DNA of 64,000 bases, from assembly GCF_902459735.1 (NCBI RefSeq), contig NZ_CABPRV010000015.1, positions 62,001 through 126,000 on the forward strand, in the 5' to 3' direction. The notes beneath the pieces are model-generated. The model saw only the letters and a list, made by a program, of their open reading frames with translations. It had not been told where the DNA came from and did no database searches. This stretch comes from Pandoraea capi (GTDB lineage Bacteria; Pseudomonadota; Gammaproteobacteria; Burkholderiales; Burkholderiaceae). Numbering within the stretch: position 1 is the stretch's first letter; each line of letters begins with the position of its first letter. Both the position numbers and the translations under genes were made by a program. This document shows, piece after piece, positions 1-9,131 of this stretch.

Positions 1-79
1 AAGAACGGCGCGAACCGACGCTCTCTCAGCAGTCGTGATTGGTGGCCGTCGCCGCGAGCCTCGCGCTGACTGGCCTCAC

Positions 80-535
80 TCACTTTGCGTTTTCCGCTTC
101 CTCGGCAGGCCAGTCGCGAATGTAGGCCTTAAGCATGCGGTTCTCGAAGGATTGCTCCTCGACGACCGCACGCGCCACGTCGTAGAACGAAATCACGCCC
201 ATGAGCGTGCGGTTCTCCATGACGGGCAAATAACGGGCGTGACGCTCGAGCATCATGCGGCGCACTTCGTTCACGTCGGTCTCGGGGGTGCAGGTGAGAG
301 GATGGTCGTCCATGATCTTGCGAATCGTGGAGCCGCCGACCGTGCCGCCGTTCTTGCTGATCGTGTTGATGATTTCGCGGAACGTGAGCATGCCCACAAG
401 ATCGCCGAACTCCATGACGACCAGCGAACCGATGTCGTGCTCCGCCATCGTGTCGACGGCATCGGCCAGCGACGTTTCCGGGGTCACGGTGAAAAGGGTG
501 TTGCCCTTTACTTTCAGAATGTCAGACACACGCAT
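80..535 (-). CDS. CBS-domain protein
   Basis: A 151-residue cytoplasmic protein made almost entirely of two CBS domains (roughly residues 5-58 and 70-125), the module that binds adenine nucleotides and senses energy state. The ATG at 535 is preceded by GAGGAG with 8 nt spacing, so it is preferred over a GTG three codons upstream. It stands alone and points away from the sulfhydrylase gene. Stand-alone CBS pairs are common in Burkholderiales and their partner is usually unknown, so I assign no specific target. Confidence 0.88.
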   Translation of the reverse strand: MRVSDILKVKGNTLFTVTPETSLADAVDTMAEHDIGSLVVMEFGDLVGMLTFREIINTISKNGGTVGGSTIRKIMDDHPLTCTPETDVNEVRRMMLERHARYLPVMENRTLMGVISFYDVARAVVEEQSFENRMLKAYIRDWPAEEAENAK

Positions 536-986
536 GGCACACACTCCTCATTGTGTTGCTCGGGCAATTCGCGGTACCTCGCGGCAATTCGCGCCGATGT
601 GCGACGAAATGCGACGAAGCACCCTCGCCGGACTTCGGCTTGCGAGACGGATGACCGACGCGTACGCCCGTTGTCTCCGCGTCAAATAGGGATTGAAACC
701 TGTTCGATGGATGCTATCGGAAAGCGTCCGAAAAGGAAAGGCGAAAGACGCTCGCATGACCGCTCGGCGCGGGTTTTCGGGCGATTCCGCACCCGTGATA
801 AGACAACACCTTACCCCCGACATCGGACAACACCGCAATTTCCCTGATGGACCAGATAAAGGCTGCCGGAGCGCACGAAGGTGGTGCTAGGATTGCCGTA
901 TACGTAAAGCCTGCATCACGAGTCAGCCCGGTCAGCGCTCATCACTCAAGCGCCCACTTCACGCCATCAGCGAGGCCCTCTCCGAC
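536..986. other. Divergent intergenic region
   Basis: About 450 nt between the CBS gene and the sulfhydrylase gene, which are transcribed away from each other. Both promoters must lie here. I looked for a SAM-type riboswitch before the sulfhydrylase gene and found no convincing conserved core. ORFs crossing the region have no recognisable content. Confidence 0.5.
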
Positions 987-2294
987 ATGTCAGTTCCGCA
1001 CTTCGACACGCTTGCCCTGCACGCCGGGGCCGCTCCCGATCCTGCCACCGGCGCACGCGCCACACCGATTTACCAGACCACGTCGTTCGTTTTCTCCGAC
1101 GCCGACCAGGCTGCCGCCCTGTTCAATATGGAGCGCGCCGGACATGTGTACTCGCGCATATCCAACCCGACCAATGCCGTATTCGAAGAGCGCATGGCCG
1201 CCTTGGAAAACGGCGTCGGGGCCATCGCGACAGCCAGCGGTCAGGCCGCATTGCATCTGGCCATCGCCACGCTGATGGGGGCGGGCTCGCACATCGTCGC
1301 GTCAAGTGCGCTCTATGGCGGCTCACATAATCTGCTGCACTACACGCTGCGCCGTTTCGGCATCGAAACGACCTTCGTTCGCCCCGGCGATCTGGACGCA
1401 TGGCGCGCCGCGGTCCGGCCGGAAACGCGTCTTTTCTTCGGCGAAACGCTCGGCAACCCGGGGCTCGACGTGCTCGATATCGCGCAAGTCGCCGGGATTG
1501 CGCGCGACGCCGGTGTGCCGCTGCTTGTCGACAGCACGTTCACTACGCCGTGGCTCATCCAGCCGTTCGCGCATGGGGCGGACTTCGTCTATCACTCGGC
1601 GACCAAGTTTCTGGGCGGACATGGCACGACCATCGGGGGTGTGCTAATCGACGGCGGCACCTTCGATTTCGAAAAGAGCGGCAAATTTCCCGAGCTGACC
1701 GAACCGTACGACGGTTTCCATGGCATGGTCTTCGCCGAGGAAAGCTCCGTTGCCCCCTTCCTGCTGCGCGCACGTCGTGAAGGATTGCGCGACTTTGGCG
1801 CGTGCCTGCATCCGCAAGCGGCATGGCAACTGCTGCAAGGTGTCGAGACGTTGCCGCTTCGCATGGCGCGACATGTCGACAACGCACGCCGTGTGGTGGA
1901 ATTTCTGGCGGGTCACGAAGCGGTGGCCAGTGTGGCCTACCCTGAGTTGCCATCGCACCCGGACTACGCGCTGGCCAAGCGACTACTGCCTCGCGGCGCT
2001 GGTGCGGTGTTCAGCTTCAATCTGAACGGCGATCGTGAAGCCGGCAAGCGTTTCATCGAGTCGCTGCAACTGTTCTCCCATCTGGCAAATGTGGGAGATG
2101 CCCGCTCGCTGGTCATTCACCCGGCGTCCACGACACACTTCCGCATGGACGCAGCCGCTCTCGCCGCCGCGGGGATCGGCGAAGGCACGGTGCGTCTGTC
2201 CATTGGACTCGAAGACCCCGACGACCTGATCCAGGACCTCAAGCGCGGCCTGAAAGCAGCCGTCAAATCGTCCACGAAGGGGCAAGGCCGATGA
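987..2294 (+). CDS. metY: O-acetylhomoserine (or O-succinylhomoserine) sulfhydrylase
   Basis: A 435-residue PLP enzyme of the Cys/Met metabolism family, which makes homocysteine directly from an acylated homoserine and sulfide. The PLP lysine sits in HSATKFLGGHG near residue 207, and the N-terminal substrate loop YSRISNPTN is present. The length (about 430) fits the MetY/MetZ branch better than cystathionine gamma-synthase (about 390). The stop overlaps the start of the next gene (ATGA), so the two are translationally coupled. Whether acetyl or succinyl is the preferred acyl group cannot be read from the sequence. Confidence 0.88.
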   Translation: MSVPHFDTLALHAGAAPDPATGARATPIYQTTSFVFSDADQAAALFNMERAGHVYSRISNPTNAVFEERMAALENGVGAIATASGQAALHLAIATLMGAGSHIVASSALYGGSHNLLHYTLRRFGIETTFVRPGDLDAWRAAVRPETRLFFGETLGNPGLDVLDIAQVAGIARDAGVPLLVDSTFTTPWLIQPFAHGADFVYHSATKFLGGHGTTIGGVLIDGGTFDFEKSGKFPELTEPYDGFHGMVFAEESSVAPFLLRARREGLRDFGACLHPQAAWQLLQGVETLPLRMARHVDNARRVVEFLAGHEAVASVAYPELPSHPDYALAKRLLPRGAGAVFSFNLNGDREAGKRFIESLQLFSHLANVGDARSLVIHPASTTHFRMDAAALAAAGIGEGTVRLSIGLEDPDDLIQDLKRGLKAAVKSSTKGQGR

Positions 2295-3106
2295 ACTTCG
2301 AAATCGCAGGCAACAACCTTTACGCCTACACTGCGGGCAAGGCGATGAACCCCGCGCAGCCCACGGTCGTCTTTCTGCATGGCGCGCAACACGATCACAG
2401 TGTCTGGGGCTTGCAAAGCCGGTACCTCGCGCATCACGGCATGAACGTACTCGCCCTCGATCTGCCCGGACATCATCGAAGCACCGGGGCGCCGCTCGAA
2501 ACCATTGGCGAGATGGCGGACCGCGTGGTCGATGTACTGAATGCCACCGGTATCGAGCGGGCCGTCTGGGTCGGTCACAGCATGGGATCGCTGATCGCGC
2601 TGGACGCCGCGGCGCGACACCCCGAACGCGTCTCGCGCATCGCGCTCGTCGGCACGGCGTATCCGATGAAGGTCTCCGACACGCTGCTCACGGCCGCCGC
2701 AGAACGCGAGCCCGAGGCCATCGCACTCGTCAACGCGTGGTCCCATAGCACGCTCGCGGCCAAACCCTCGGCGCCGAGCCCGGGATCCTGGACGTGGGGC
2801 GGCAATCAGCGATTGATGGAGCGCGTGGCGCAGCGCAATCCGGCGAAGGTGTTCCTGACGGATTTCATCGCCTGTAATTCATACGATCTGGGTACGGAGG
2901 GGATCGCAAGCATCCAATGTCCGGTGCTTGCCGTGTTAGGGCAGCGTGACCAGATGACACCGCCGCGCGCGGCACAGGCGTTGCTCGACGCCTTGCGCAA
3001 CGCGGGCGCACCGGTGACGGTGGAGACCGTCAACGCGGGGCACGCGATCATGACGGAGCAACCGGACGCCCTGCTCGATGCCCTCAAGCGATTCGTGCGA
3101 GACTGA
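2291..3106 (+). CDS. Alpha/beta-fold hydrolase
   Basis: A 271-residue soluble alpha/beta hydrolase. The nucleophile elbow is GHSMGS with Ser97; an oxyanion-region HGAQHDHSVW lies near residue 30, an acid in GQRDQ and the catalytic His in NAGHAI near the C-terminus. Its ATGA overlap with the sulfhydrylase gene implies co-expression. The substrate is unknown; the context suggests, without proving, a link to thioester or ester turnover in methionine metabolism. Confidence 0.85.
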   Translation: MNFEIAGNNLYAYTAGKAMNPAQPTVVFLHGAQHDHSVWGLQSRYLAHHGMNVLALDLPGHHRSTGAPLETIGEMADRVVDVLNATGIERAVWVGHSMGSLIALDAAARHPERVSRIALVGTAYPMKVSDTLLTAAAEREPEAIALVNAWSHSTLAAKPSAPSPGSWTWGGNQRLMERVAQRNPAKVFLTDFIACNSYDLGTEGIASIQCPVLAVLGQRDQMTPPRAAQALLDALRNAGAPVTVETVNAGHAIMTEQPDALLDALKRFVRD

Positions 3107-3144
3107 GCGCGTCACCTTCGCCATTCAGGACAAGGAGGCTTGCT

Positions 3145-3477
3145 ATGACCGAGGAACAGAAGCCCGCACCGTCGGCGCAAACCTTTGACCGGTTTGCAGA
3201 CTTTTACCCGTTTTATCTCGGTGAGCACCGCAACGCCACCTGCCGTCGTCTGCACTTCGTCGGCTCATGGGGTGTTATCGCCTTGCTGGTGACATTCGCC
3301 GTGACAGGCAATGCCTGGTGGCTGCTCGCGGCGGTGGTATGCGGTTATGCGTTCGCCTGGGTCGGTCACTTCTTCTTCGAAAAGAACCGCCCAGCTACCT
3401 TCCGTCATCCGATCTACAGCCTGATGGGCGACTGGGTCATGTTTCGCGATATCTGCGTGGGCCGCATCAAACTTTAG
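3145..3477 (+). CDS. DUF962/Mpo1-like membrane protein
   Basis: A 110-residue protein with two central membrane segments (about residues 38-75) and the family features FADFYPFYLGEH at the N-terminus and FRHPIYSLMGDW at the C-terminus. Relatives of yeast Mpo1 are iron-dependent dioxygenases acting on 2-hydroxy fatty acids; bacterial members are mostly uncharacterised. An AAGGAGG site lies just upstream of the ATG. It follows the hydrolase gene by 38 nt and may be in the same operon. Its stop overlaps the stop of the convergent YihY gene. Confidence 0.8.
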   Translation: MTEEQKPAPSAQTFDRFADFYPFYLGEHRNATCRRLHFVGSWGVIALLVTFAVTGNAWWLLAAVVCGYAFAWVGHFFFEKNRPATFRHPIYSLMGDWVMFRDICVGRIKL

Positions 3478-4961
3478 CGCGCAGACGGATGGGGCTCGCG
3501 TTCGCGATCCGCGCGTGCCTTATCTGCCGCATCTGCCGCGACGCCTTCGCCGTCATCGTTGACGTCGCCATCGTCGCTATCGTCATTGTCATCGCTGACC
3601 GAAGGGTCGCGCGGCAAGGCGTCGGCCAGCGGCACATCCCACTTGCCTTCGCGCAGGATGTCGGCCACGTGGGCACCATCGAGCGCGTGACGCTCCATCT
3701 GCCGCGCCAGTTCGTCGACGTTGAGCGCCAGTTGGGCCACCAGCGGTGAGAGCGTGGTCGTGCGTGGATTGGCTAACAGTAGCCAGCGCTCGGCGGGGGG
3801 CTGCATGGTGAGACGCCCGACCCATCCCATGCGCTCGAGCCGACAGAGCAGGTCGTTGGCGTGCTCCAGACTCGTGCGCATGGTGCGCGCCAGTTGCTGT
3901 GTCGTAAACCCGCCTCCGCCGGCTTCGCGATCCTGATTGAGCAGATGGATGAGCGTAAGGCCATCGAGCAGATCGCTGCCCGGGAAGCGCGGATACTGGA
4001 AATGTCCGAGCCGCAACGCCGGTAATACGGACGTGATCGTCGCACCCAGCAGTGCCACCAACCACGACAGGTAAATCCACAGCAGAAAAATCGGCACCGC
4101 TGCAAATGCCCCGTAGACGGCGGTGTAGGTCGGGAATTGACGGATGTACATGCCGAAGCCGCGCTTGGTCAGATCGAATGCCAGCGCCGCCACCACACCG
4201 CCGACCAGCGCATCGCGCCAGTCCACCTTGCAGTTCGGCATGTAGACGTACATCAGCATGAACGCCACGCTCGTGAGCGCCAGCGGAATCAGGCTCAGCA
4301 TTGACGCCACCGCAGGCGGCAGTGTGCTCACCAGCGACATCGACTGGCTGAAGACGTACGAACTGATCGACAGACTCACGCCGAACAGCAGCGGCCCGAG
4401 TGTGAGGAGGCTCCAGTAGATGAGCAGACGTTGCGCCAGCGGACGCGGACGCGGCACGCGCCAGATCACGTTGAATGCCGATTCGATCGTCATCAATGTC
4501 AACACGGCCGTGACCAGCAAACCGATCAGGCCGAATGCCGTCAGGCTTTTTGCCTTCGACGCGAACTGATTGAGATAGTTGAAGATCTGCGCGTTGACGC
4601 TCTCCGGCATCAGATGTTCGAGCAGGAAGCCCTGCAAGGCGTCGCGAAACGAATTGAAAATCGGGAAGGCCGTGAACAGCGCGAACGTCACGGCGAACAG
4701 CGGGACGATCGACAGGATCGAAGTAAACGTCAGACTGCCTGCGACTTGCGGAATCCGGTCGTCCTGCGCCCGCGCAAGCGCGTATGTCAACAGTTGGCGA
4801 GCGTTATTCCAGTTGATGCGGGACAGTTTCAGCAAATCGGGCTCCGTAGTGAATGCCGGCGCGGTGTCGCCACGCTCAAGGGAACGTGGGAATGCGGGAG
4901 AGTCATGCGCCGAACGCACGTCAACGATGCGCTTACGCACGCTGACATACCGTAACGCCAT
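3474..4961 (-). CDS. YihY/virulence factor BrkB family membrane protein
   Basis: A 495-residue protein with a YihY/BrkB core of about six membrane segments (roughly residues 70-330), once mislabelled ribonuclease BN. The core is followed by a soluble region resembling a winged helix (LTLIHLLNQDREAGGGGFTT) and an acidic Asp-rich tail. The N-terminal 45 residues are poorly conserved in style and the ATG lacks a clear Shine-Dalgarno site, so the true start may be downstream. Function in this family (lipid or solute transport) is not established. Confidence 0.82.
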   Translation of the reverse strand: MALRYVSVRKRIVDVRSAHDSPAFPRSLERGDTAPAFTTEPDLLKLSRINWNNARQLLTYALARAQDDRIPQVAGSLTFTSILSIVPLFAVTFALFTAFPIFNSFRDALQGFLLEHLMPESVNAQIFNYLNQFASKAKSLTAFGLIGLLVTAVLTLMTIESAFNVIWRVPRPRPLAQRLLIYWSLLTLGPLLFGVSLSISSYVFSQSMSLVSTLPPAVASMLSLIPLALTSVAFMLMYVYMPNCKVDWRDALVGGVVAALAFDLTKRGFGMYIRQFPTYTAVYGAFAAVPIFLLWIYLSWLVALLGATITSVLPALRLGHFQYPRFPGSDLLDGLTLIHLLNQDREAGGGGFTTQQLARTMRTSLEHANDLLCRLERMGWVGRLTMQPPAERWLLLANPRTTTLSPLVAQLALNVDELARQMERHALDGAHVADILREGKWDVPLADALPRDPSVSDDNDDSDDGDVNDDGEGVAADAADKARADREREPHPSAR

Positions 4962-4963
4962 GA

Positions 4964-5644
<681 letters not shown>

Positions 5645-5739
5645 GCGTTTGCTACGCGTGAACGGCGGCGGCGCCGATTTGCCGATGTCCCCCCTGTCGG
5701 GCGACGGATCGAAGATTGGCGTTAGCGGCCAGCGTTATA

Positions 5740-5786
5740 GGGTGGCGGTAAAGGGTGGCGGTAAAGGGTGGCGATAAAGGACGGCG
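5740..5786. repeat. 13-bp tandem repeat
   Basis: About three and a half copies of a 13-bp unit (GGTGGCGGTAAAG) in tandem, the third with one change. It lies in the 236-nt spacer between the WrbA gene and the DUF2069 gene. It could be slippage-prone, but no function is apparent. Confidence 0.8.
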
Positions 5787-5880
5787 AGCGAACAAGCGTC
5801 GCCCACGACACCCGGCCGGCCCGGTCACCACGCGTCATCACGCCTCACTCCGCAGTATTCAAGGCCCACGAGACAAGCCC

Positions 5881-6318
5881 ATGACTGCTACACCGCCCGA
5901 TCTGCCGCACGACGTTACCCGTCCGGACGTGCCCCCACACGCCTCGGCGAACCGCGCGCACTGGTTGCGCCGTCTGAGCATCGCGAGTCTGCTGGCGTTG
6001 ATTGCGTTGTCGGTGGCGTGGGAATTGTGGCTCGCGCCGCTGCGTCCCGGCGGCTCGTGGCTGGTGCTCAAGGCATTGCTTCTGTTGTTGCCGCTGCGCG
6101 GTGTGCTGCGCGGCAATCTGTACACGCTTCAATGGTCGAGCATGTTCATCCTGCTGTTTCTTGCGGAAGGCGTAGTGCGCGGGATGTCCGATACCGGCGC
6201 ATCCGCCTCACTGGCCTGGATCGAGACGGCGCTCTCGCTCGTCTTCTTTTTCGCCACGGTCTTTTACCTGCGTCCCTATAAGCGCGCGGCGAAAGCATGT
6301 GCGACAGCCGCCCGTTAG
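5881..6318 (+). CDS. DUF2069 family membrane protein
   Basis: A 145-residue protein with four hydrophobic segments (about residues 38-55, 62-80, 85-105, 112-130) and a short basic C-terminus, matching the DUF2069 layout in Burkholderiales, where it typically sits next to wrbA. The ATG at 5881 is chosen because upstream in-frame codons encode only low-complexity basic sequence from the tandem-repeat region. Function unknown. Confidence 0.82.
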   Translation: MTATPPDLPHDVTRPDVPPHASANRAHWLRRLSIASLLALIALSVAWELWLAPLRPGGSWLVLKALLLLLPLRGVLRGNLYTLQWSSMFILLFLAEGVVRGMSDTGASASLAWIETALSLVFFFATVFYLRPYKRAAKACATAAR

Positions 6319-6473
6319 CCGTCGCCCGCTATCGTTTCAGACCGCACTCACCGATCAGCCGTCACGCCTCTCACGTCTCTCACGCTGCTCATGTCCGCGC
6401 CGTCAGCTTCGCCCGCCCCGCCTGAATCAACAGCGGGCTGCGCGATCTCAGGCCAGGCAAGGCCCCCACTGCC

Positions 6474-7895
6474 ATGAACCACGCCGAATTCCTCACCGCC
6501 TGCCGCGACCTGCTGGGACGTGACCATGTCCTGGAAGCGGCCACCGACACCAGCGCCTACCTCACGGATCAACGCAAGCGCTATGTCGGCAATGCCCTCG
6601 CCGTGCTGCGCCCGGCTGACGCAGCACAGACCGCCGCACTGGTGCGTCTATGCGTTGCGCACGGTGTACCGATGGTGCCTCAAGGCGGCAACACAGGCCT
6701 TGCCGGAGGCGCGACACCCGACGCGAGCGGACGCCAGGTCGTCATCAGCCTGCGTCGTCTGGACCGCATCCGGCAAGTCGACGCCGATAACATGACCCTG
6801 ACCGCCGAGGCGGGCTGCCTGCTCGCCAACGTGCAGGCAGCCGCCGCCGCCGTCGAACGACTCTTTCCGCTGAGCCTCGCGGCAGAAGGCAGTTGCACCA
6901 TCGGTGGCAATCTCGCGACGAATGCGGGCGGCACTGCCGTGCTGCGTTACGGCAATGCACGCGAATTGTGTCTCGGGCTCGAGGTCGTGACGCCACAAGG
7001 CGAACTGTGGGACGGACTGCGCGGTCTGCGCAAGGACAATACCGGTTACGACCTGCGCGATCTCTTCATCGGCGCGGAAGGCACGCTCGGCCTCATTACC
7101 GCAGCGACGCTCAAGGTCTTCGCGCAGCCGGCGGCCCGCATGACTGCGCTCGCCGCACTCGACAGCCCTGCTGACGCCCTCGCGCTACTCAATCTCGCCC
7201 AACGCATGGCGGGTCCGTTGCTCACGGGCTTCGAGCTGATGTCGGACTTTTGCCTGAAGCTCGTCGCGACGGTGTTCGAGCAGCAGCGATATCCGTTCTC
7301 GCAACCGTATGCCCAAGCTGTCCTGCTGGAGCTTTCCGACAACGAGAGCGAAGCGCACGCCCGCGACCTGCTCGAGCGAGTGCTGAACGACGCCATCGAA
7401 CAAGGGATCGTGCGCGACGCCGTCGTCGCGAGCAGCCTCGCACAGTCCAATGCGCTCTGGCATTTGCGCGAGAGCATTCCGCTCGCGCAATCGGCCACCG
7501 GCCTCAACATCAAGCACGATATCGCGGTGCCGGTCTCGCAAGTGCCAGCGTTCATCGCGGCCACCGACCCTATCGTCCAGCGCATCGCGCCCGGCGCCCG
7601 CATGGTGACGTTCGGTCATCTCGGCGACGGCAATCTGCATTACAACGTCATGGCGCCCGAAGGCGTCGATCCTGCCGCGTTTCTCAAGCAGTATCAGGCA
7701 CCCGTGACCTCCGCGGTGCACGACAGCGTGCATGCGCATCGCGGCACCATCAGCGCGGAACATGGACTCGGTCAGTTCAAGCGTGAGGCGGCGGCCGCTT
7801 ACAAATCGCCGGTAGAGCTTTCGCTGATGCGCGCGATCAAGACCGCCCTCGATCCGCTCGGCCTGATGAATCCTGGCAAGGTGCTGCCCGACTGA
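6474..7895 (+). CDS. FAD-linked oxidase, GlcD / D-2-hydroxyacid dehydrogenase type
   Basis: A 473-residue flavoprotein with an N-terminal PCMH-type FAD-binding domain (PQGGNTGLAGGATP near residue 65; GGNLATNAGG near 145) and a C-terminal FAD-oxidase domain ending in NPGKVL. FGHLGDGNLHYNV near residue 380 is the usual substrate/metal-site motif. Family members oxidise D-lactate, glycolate or D-2-hydroxyglutarate and feed electrons to a quinone or cytochrome. No glcE/glcF subunits follow, which favours a single-subunit D-2-hydroxyacid dehydrogenase. Confidence 0.85.
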   Translation: MNHAEFLTACRDLLGRDHVLEAATDTSAYLTDQRKRYVGNALAVLRPADAAQTAALVRLCVAHGVPMVPQGGNTGLAGGATPDASGRQVVISLRRLDRIRQVDADNMTLTAEAGCLLANVQAAAAAVERLFPLSLAAEGSCTIGGNLATNAGGTAVLRYGNARELCLGLEVVTPQGELWDGLRGLRKDNTGYDLRDLFIGAEGTLGLITAATLKVFAQPAARMTALAALDSPADALALLNLAQRMAGPLLTGFELMSDFCLKLVATVFEQQRYPFSQPYAQAVLLELSDNESEAHARDLLERVLNDAIEQGIVRDAVVASSLAQSNALWHLRESIPLAQSATGLNIKHDIAVPVSQVPAFIAATDPIVQRIAPGARMVTFGHLGDGNLHYNVMAPEGVDPAAFLKQYQAPVTSAVHDSVHAHRGTISAEHGLGQFKREAAAAYKSPVELSLMRAIKTALDPLGLMNPGKVLPD

Positions 7896-8043
7896 GTGAG
7901 CCAGCGGACACGCGTACTCGGGGTACCCAGCCTCGACCTCAGCCTCGACGCATCACGCCAGGCGATTCGCATCAAGAAATCGCCAAAACTTGAAGAAATG
8001 TCGTCAATTTCGCGACAAAAAGCCGCGAAATGCCGCCATTTTC

Positions 8044-8072
8044 TTTACATGGGTGCACCGAACCCCTAGAAT
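8044..8072 (+). promoter_or_regulatory. Sigma-70 type promoter of the long MgtC-domain leader
   Basis: TTTACA (8044-8049), a 17-nt spacer, then TAGAAT (8067-8072); five of six consensus bases in each box. The same pair of boxes with the same spacing precedes the tRNA cluster in this window, which supports it as a real strong promoter. Predicted start near 8079, about 500 nt before the next large gene. Confidence 0.65.
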
Positions 8073-8102
8073 GGCATCTTTCCAATTACGACGGAGTTTT
8101 CC

Positions 8103-8165
8103 GTGGGCAGTTGCTCTAGTAGCACGCAAGCGTCGGCAATGACCGGCGACGCGTTGGCCCGGTAA
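8103..8165 (+). CDS. Possible 20-residue leader peptide
   Basis: A GTG-initiated ORF of 20 codons (begins MGSCSSSTQ) placed 6 nt after ACGGAG and about 24 nt after the predicted transcription start. Right after its stop come two adjacent hairpins (8169-8186 with a 7-bp stem; 8187-8211 with a 6-bp outer stem) and a third at 8238-8255. That arrangement resembles leaders controlled by ribosome position. It has no run of one amino acid beyond Cys-Ser-Ser-Ser, and I do not recognise it. Confidence 0.4.
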   Translation: MGSCSSSTQASAMTGDALAR

Positions 8166-8580
8166 CCCGCAGTCGTCCTCGACTGCCGCTGCCGGTCCCA
8201 ATGCCGCAGCGGTAGTGCATCGATCGCACCGAGTTCCGATGACGCCAGCGTCATCCGCGTCTTTCGGCAGCGATCTCTCGATCTCGCAATCACGCGACTC
8301 GTTTTCCCGCATCTACCCCGCAGTTCAGCGTTTGTTTGACGGATGGGGACACCTCGTCCGGCACAAGGCACGCTCCAGGCGCTATTGCGCGTCCGACATC
8401 TCACCGTCGCTCGCATTCAGCAACGAAAGCCTGCCGACGCTTGCGTCGAATTCATGTATTGCATGGCGTCTCGTACGTTCCCGTCCCGGTTGACACTGGA
8501 CGAGGCCATCACGAGTCCTATGCGACACATCGCCAAGCCCCGGCATCCGCCGTCTCAGGCCCTTGATTCAGGAGGACACC
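8166..8580 (+). promoter_or_regulatory. Structured 5' leader upstream of the MgtC-domain gene
   Basis: Together with the upstream ORF this makes an untranslated leader of about 500 nt. Three short perfect stems are visible at its start (8169-8186, 8187-8211, 8238-8255). I see no U-tract terminator and no match to the yybP-ykoY, M-box or other classes I could recognise. Given that the downstream gene is an MgtC-type domain, control by magnesium is a reasonable guess only. Confidence 0.4.
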
Positions 8581-8970
8581 ATGACGCTGCAAATGCTTAT
8601 CCCGTCGCTGTTCGATCGCGCTCGCGCCCGGCTGGCGCCCAACGCCGCAGCTTCGACGCCAACCGTAGCCCAGGCCAGCGACACACACCAGCCTCATTCG
8701 CCGCAGTACCGGCTGGTCGTCCTGACGCTGGCATCGAAGGCCGACGCCATCGACGCGACCGTCTGCGACGCACTGCGCACCCAGCGCATTACCCCGGAAA
8801 TGGCGACCCGCACGGACCGCTCGGGCGGCTACTTGCTCGAACTCGATTACGTGCTGCGGTGCGAGCGCAATCGTCGCGCAGCGCTCGTTCACCTCGTCTC
8901 GACGCTCGGCGACACCGCTGGCGTGCGCGCGATCCGCTGGGAAACGGCGCCAAATCTCTCGGCACGCTGA
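8581..8970 (+). CDS. Orphan MgtC C-terminal (ACT-like) domain protein
   Basis: A 129-residue protein with a low-complexity N-terminal 40 residues and then an 80-residue alpha/beta domain (RLVVLTLASK to AIRWETAP). The domain has the pattern of the cytoplasmic C-terminal domain of MgtC/SapB proteins, whose last strand reads V-x-A-I/V-x-W. The membrane half of MgtC is absent. A strong AGGAGG site precedes the ATG by 7 nt. MgtC proteins act in magnesium limitation and modulate F-type ATP synthase; what the isolated domain does is unknown. Confidence 0.6.
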   Translation: MTLQMLIPSLFDRARARLAPNAAASTPTVAQASDTHQPHSPQYRLVVLTLASKADAIDATVCDALRTQRITPEMATRTDRSGGYLLELDYVLRCERNRRAALVHLVSTLGDTAGVRAIRWETAPNLSAR

Positions 8971-9068
8971 CCCAGTCCTTCCCGCGATCCGTCGGCCCGC
9001 CACATTTCGACGCTCCCGCGTCGTGGTGTGGCGGGCCGATTGTCCTTCAAGATCACCGACACACCCAA

Positions 9069-9101
9069 ACCTGTACGTTCACGTATAGGTTGTGCTAATA
9101 T
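9069..9101 (+). promoter_or_regulatory. Probable MerR-family operator and promoter
   Basis: A 22-bp dyad at 9069-9090 (ACCTGTACGT and its near-inverse, 18 of 22 positions symmetric) lies across CTGTAC (9071-9076) and TAATAT (9096-9101), which are 19 nt apart. A 19-20-nt spacer with an operator inside is the hallmark of MerR-regulated promoters, so the following MerR gene probably controls itself here. Confidence 0.6.
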
Positions 9102-9131
9102 TCGTGCCATCATTCGATCGGAGGCACGCTC

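Noticed and set aside
536-986. SAM-responsive riboswitch before the sulfhydrylase gene
   Set aside because: The region has a GTAAAGC-like fragment but no complete SAM-II, SAM-V or SAH core that I could build.
8073-8580. yybP-ykoY manganese or M-box magnesium riboswitch
   Set aside because: The conserved cores of these classes are not seen; the leader is reported as unclassified.
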